60,000 nucleotides of DNA from Membranipora membranacea. Its lineage: Eukaryota; Bryozoa; Gymnolaemata; Cheilostomatida; Membraniporidae. The position numbers and the translations under genes were made by a program. The notes under the pieces are model-generated. The model was not told the origin of the DNA and ran no database searches. It was given only the letters and a program-made list of their open reading frames with translations. Where the stretch lies: NCBI GenBank assembly GCA_914767715.1, contig OU612065.1, positions 30,010,001 to 30,070,000 on the forward strand. The letters run 5' to 3'. This document shows, piece by piece, positions 42,681 to 60,000 of the stretch (positions within the stretch are counted from its first letter, which is position 1; the number at the start of each line of letters is the position of its first letter).

Positions 42681-44232
42681 ATTCAAAAAAAGTATATTTA
42701 TATACATATATATATATATATACAATGATTACTTCAAATTATACTTAGCTGTAATAATACAATATACATAGCACTTACCAATTAATATTAAATCTCGCGA
42801 CATATTTTAAAGAAACCTAGCAAATTGAAGTTGTATGAGGCAGTCTTCATATATTATTGAAAAAATTATGAATTTTTAATATTTTGGATGTTGGATTGGC
42901 ACACCATCCTGATATTCGACAGTTGAATCATGATGAGTTCTGCAAGTCTAATTTGTTCCAAAAATTACCATGTATGTAGCCTACTATTTTTCATGTCACC
43001 ATAACTATGTACCTAGAACCGAGTAAAAACAGAGGTTACAATTTGCTTCCAGTTAATCTGTTGCAATGGCTGCTTCTTTATGCAGAATAGAACTTTATCC
43101 ATAATGCACATCTGAGTATGGGCAAGGGGCACATCATCCATTGGTTCATATAACTGGCAGTTCCAAGATATACTTGATTTTATAAAACGGTCAGAGCAAA
43201 AACAAAGCTTTACAACACTTTACAACCAGCTAACTGATATTGATGCACAACTGATTTCTGTCTAGGCGCTCGAGCTCATGACTTCTCTGTTCGGAGCTGC
43301 CGCACCAAGCGATCCTTGCTTTCACGCAAGCATAAAGACAAATAAAAAACCACGATTTCTGTGATCCTGCAGGTCCTCTTGTACTGGGCAGGCCAATTTA
43401 GCTTACTGTATCTACAGTGCAATGTAAACACCATTTTCAATGTGTTCTATCACCTGAGAAAATTTTGAACAAATGTTTTTGAGCTTGCCATATATTTGTT
43501 TGCAATTCGATACACGACTTATCCAATTCCGTGATCATTTTTTGCTTTCAGTCCGCAACGGAGAATGTTTGTTTCTTCCCGAAAGATTTTCCTACTAGAG
43601 ATGTATGAACACTTTTTAATAGTGTCTGTTTCTCAATTGTAACAGGGCTATAACAAAGTGTCCTTCCCCTTAGAGGCCTATAGTATAGAGACGGTAGAGG
43701 GTCTTTTTCAATAAAGTTCACAAAGTAAATTTGTGGGTGGGTATTAAATGTCTCATGCAGTAAGGACTCATCTGTTTAGAGTTATGCAGGAACATCATAG
43801 CAAGTCTTCTCACAATACAATACTATAATCAGCTATTGTTTTCAGCCTGCCTTTAGTTTTCAATATACCCAATTCCAATTCGAAGTGCACCCAGTGCTTT
43901 TGTCAGTATACTGCAGATTTAATCATTGTGACAAACAATCAATGCGAGAACAAAGAGTATATTTTCTAATCCATATGGATATCCAAAGTTATAGTGTGAT
44001 ATATACAAAATCAATCTGCAACTAATCAATCTAAGGAAGGTAAGACAAATATTTCACGAAATACTATAACTGTGTTTCTATATATCAAGGTTCAGTTAAT
44101 GCTAATGTTAAAGGGTCAGTCCTATTAGAAAAGTGGATGTATCACCCAAGTAAATCAAATATTGTCAGTTCATAGGCTAATAAAAATAATAAAGAAATTA
44201 AAATTGTGGAAAATAGCAATTTATTTTAGCCA
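42681..44232. other. Non-coding region after the array
   Basis: Begins with a short TATATA tract (about 42700-42722), then unique AT-rich sequence with no credible ORF, RNA gene or repeat. It ends in the 3' flank of the receptor kinase gene. Confidence 0.5.
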
Positions 44233-44304
44233 GGATCATAGTGGATCATAGTGGTCAGGGGGAGGCAATAAATCACTCTGATCAACTATGATCCACTATG
44301 ATCC
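44233..44304 (-). terminator. Perfect 20-bp hairpin in the receptor-kinase 3' UTR, followed by a polyA signal
   Basis: GGATCATAGTGGATCATAGT (44233-44252) is the exact inverse of 44285-44304, with a 32-nt loop. It lies 90 nt after the kinase stop on the - strand, and an AATAAA (- strand, 44220-44225) follows at once. It may mark the transcript 3' end or be a small foldback element. Confidence 0.6.
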
Positions 44305-44393
44305 CAATTTTCAGACTTTGCAGCAGTTTTACTGCAATAATGTTCACAGGCTGAGATCTTTAAAGCCATACCAAACATGGACTAGTAGGACTG

Positions 44394-59395
<15,002 letters not shown>

Positions 59396-60000
59396 CATTC
59401 CTTATCTGCAGAAGGATATATTTCCTTGTACAAGGTCTCATTGACTGGTATCGGAATGTTCAGTATGTATACAACTGTAGTGTCCTAAGGAAATAAAATA
59501 CACATAATCATCCATCAAAGCCATGTTCCATCAATCATGAAAGTTTTTGATTACAAAATTTGAGCACTAGATTCAATCTTAAAGTATGTGAACAGGATGT
59601 GTTTTCAATATGCATTACATACTAGGGCATTGTTAACTGGTCATTGCAGAGAGGCCACAAGAAGTCACCAAAATGATGCCTGCTAGGCAGTGCAAGGGCA
59701 GGGGTCACATTGAATAATAATTACCAGTAAACAAAGTTGTGTATTTTTTTATTATTCAGAATTTCTTTGGATTAGCAAGCTGCTCGGGTAAAAGTCTAAG
59801 TGGGATTATGACTTTAATACTCAAATTAAAGTAGTTTAATCTCTGCAGGATGAAAAATCAAAATGAGTCCGTGTTAGATCTGAGGTATTGCGAACATAGG
59901 ATTAAAAGCTTGACCCTCGCACAAAAGGCAGGCAGAGCAAGACAGGTGATCACAGTCAGCTAGTCATCCAGTGAGTTGTACTACATGCTCAATGTGGTGA
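59396..60000. other. Upstream region of the receptor-kinase gene
   Basis: The 5' leader and promoter region on the - strand. No TATA box in a convincing position, no ORF and no repeat was recognised to the end of the window. Confidence 0.4.

Overview
The window reads as nuclear DNA of an early-branching animal, most likely a sponge. This is an inference from a host receptor tyrosine kinase with an unusual ectodomain, short GT-AG introns, AT-rich DNA and a heavy load of mobile elements. No ribosomal or CRISPR locus was seen. Splice sites, domains and repeats were read by eye from the sequence; no search was run.

Bases 1-5080 hold, on the + strand, the 3' part of a macro-domain PARP gene (PARP14/15-like). 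Seven exons are recognisable and two carry one-base frame breaks. Bases 5408-23124 are a complete Polinton/Maverick (adintovirus-like) element of 17.7 kb, with 130-bp terminal inverted repeats (two mismatches) and a perfect 6-bp target duplication CATGAT. Its + strand half carries two small Polinton proteins, integrase with a chromodomain, penton, a basic virion-type protein, major capsid and adenain-like protease, partly with ATGA overlaps. Its - strand half carries protein-primed DNA polymerase B with zinc fingers and an OTU-like module, a nine-coding-exon nuclear-type protein, a two-exon packaging ATPase and a cluster of three small proteins, two of them membrane proteins. A divergent three-exon zinc protein and a small secreted-type ORF close the right end.

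Bases 24428-28637 are a complete Ty3/Gypsy-type LTR retrotransposon on the - strand: 243-bp LTRs with one mismatch, TSD AAAGT, gag, and pol in the -1 frame behind a CCCAAAC heptamer. It is nested in older short tandem repeats. Bases 28638-34463 are non-coding with SINEs, minisatellites and a TA microsatellite.

Bases 34464-42680 are a homogeneous tandem array of about 24.5 copies of a 336-bp unit. Each unit can be read as a 105-nt exon with consensus splice sites and symmetric phase, encoding a 35-residue cassette. Bases 44394-59395, on the - strand, hold a complete host receptor tyrosine kinase of 18 exons and about 1502 residues: signal peptide, two propeller/NHL-like regions, Sushi, IPT repeats, transmembrane segment and a MET-like kinase. 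One exon has a one-base frame break. Its introns hold tRNA-derived SINEs and a foldback MITE.
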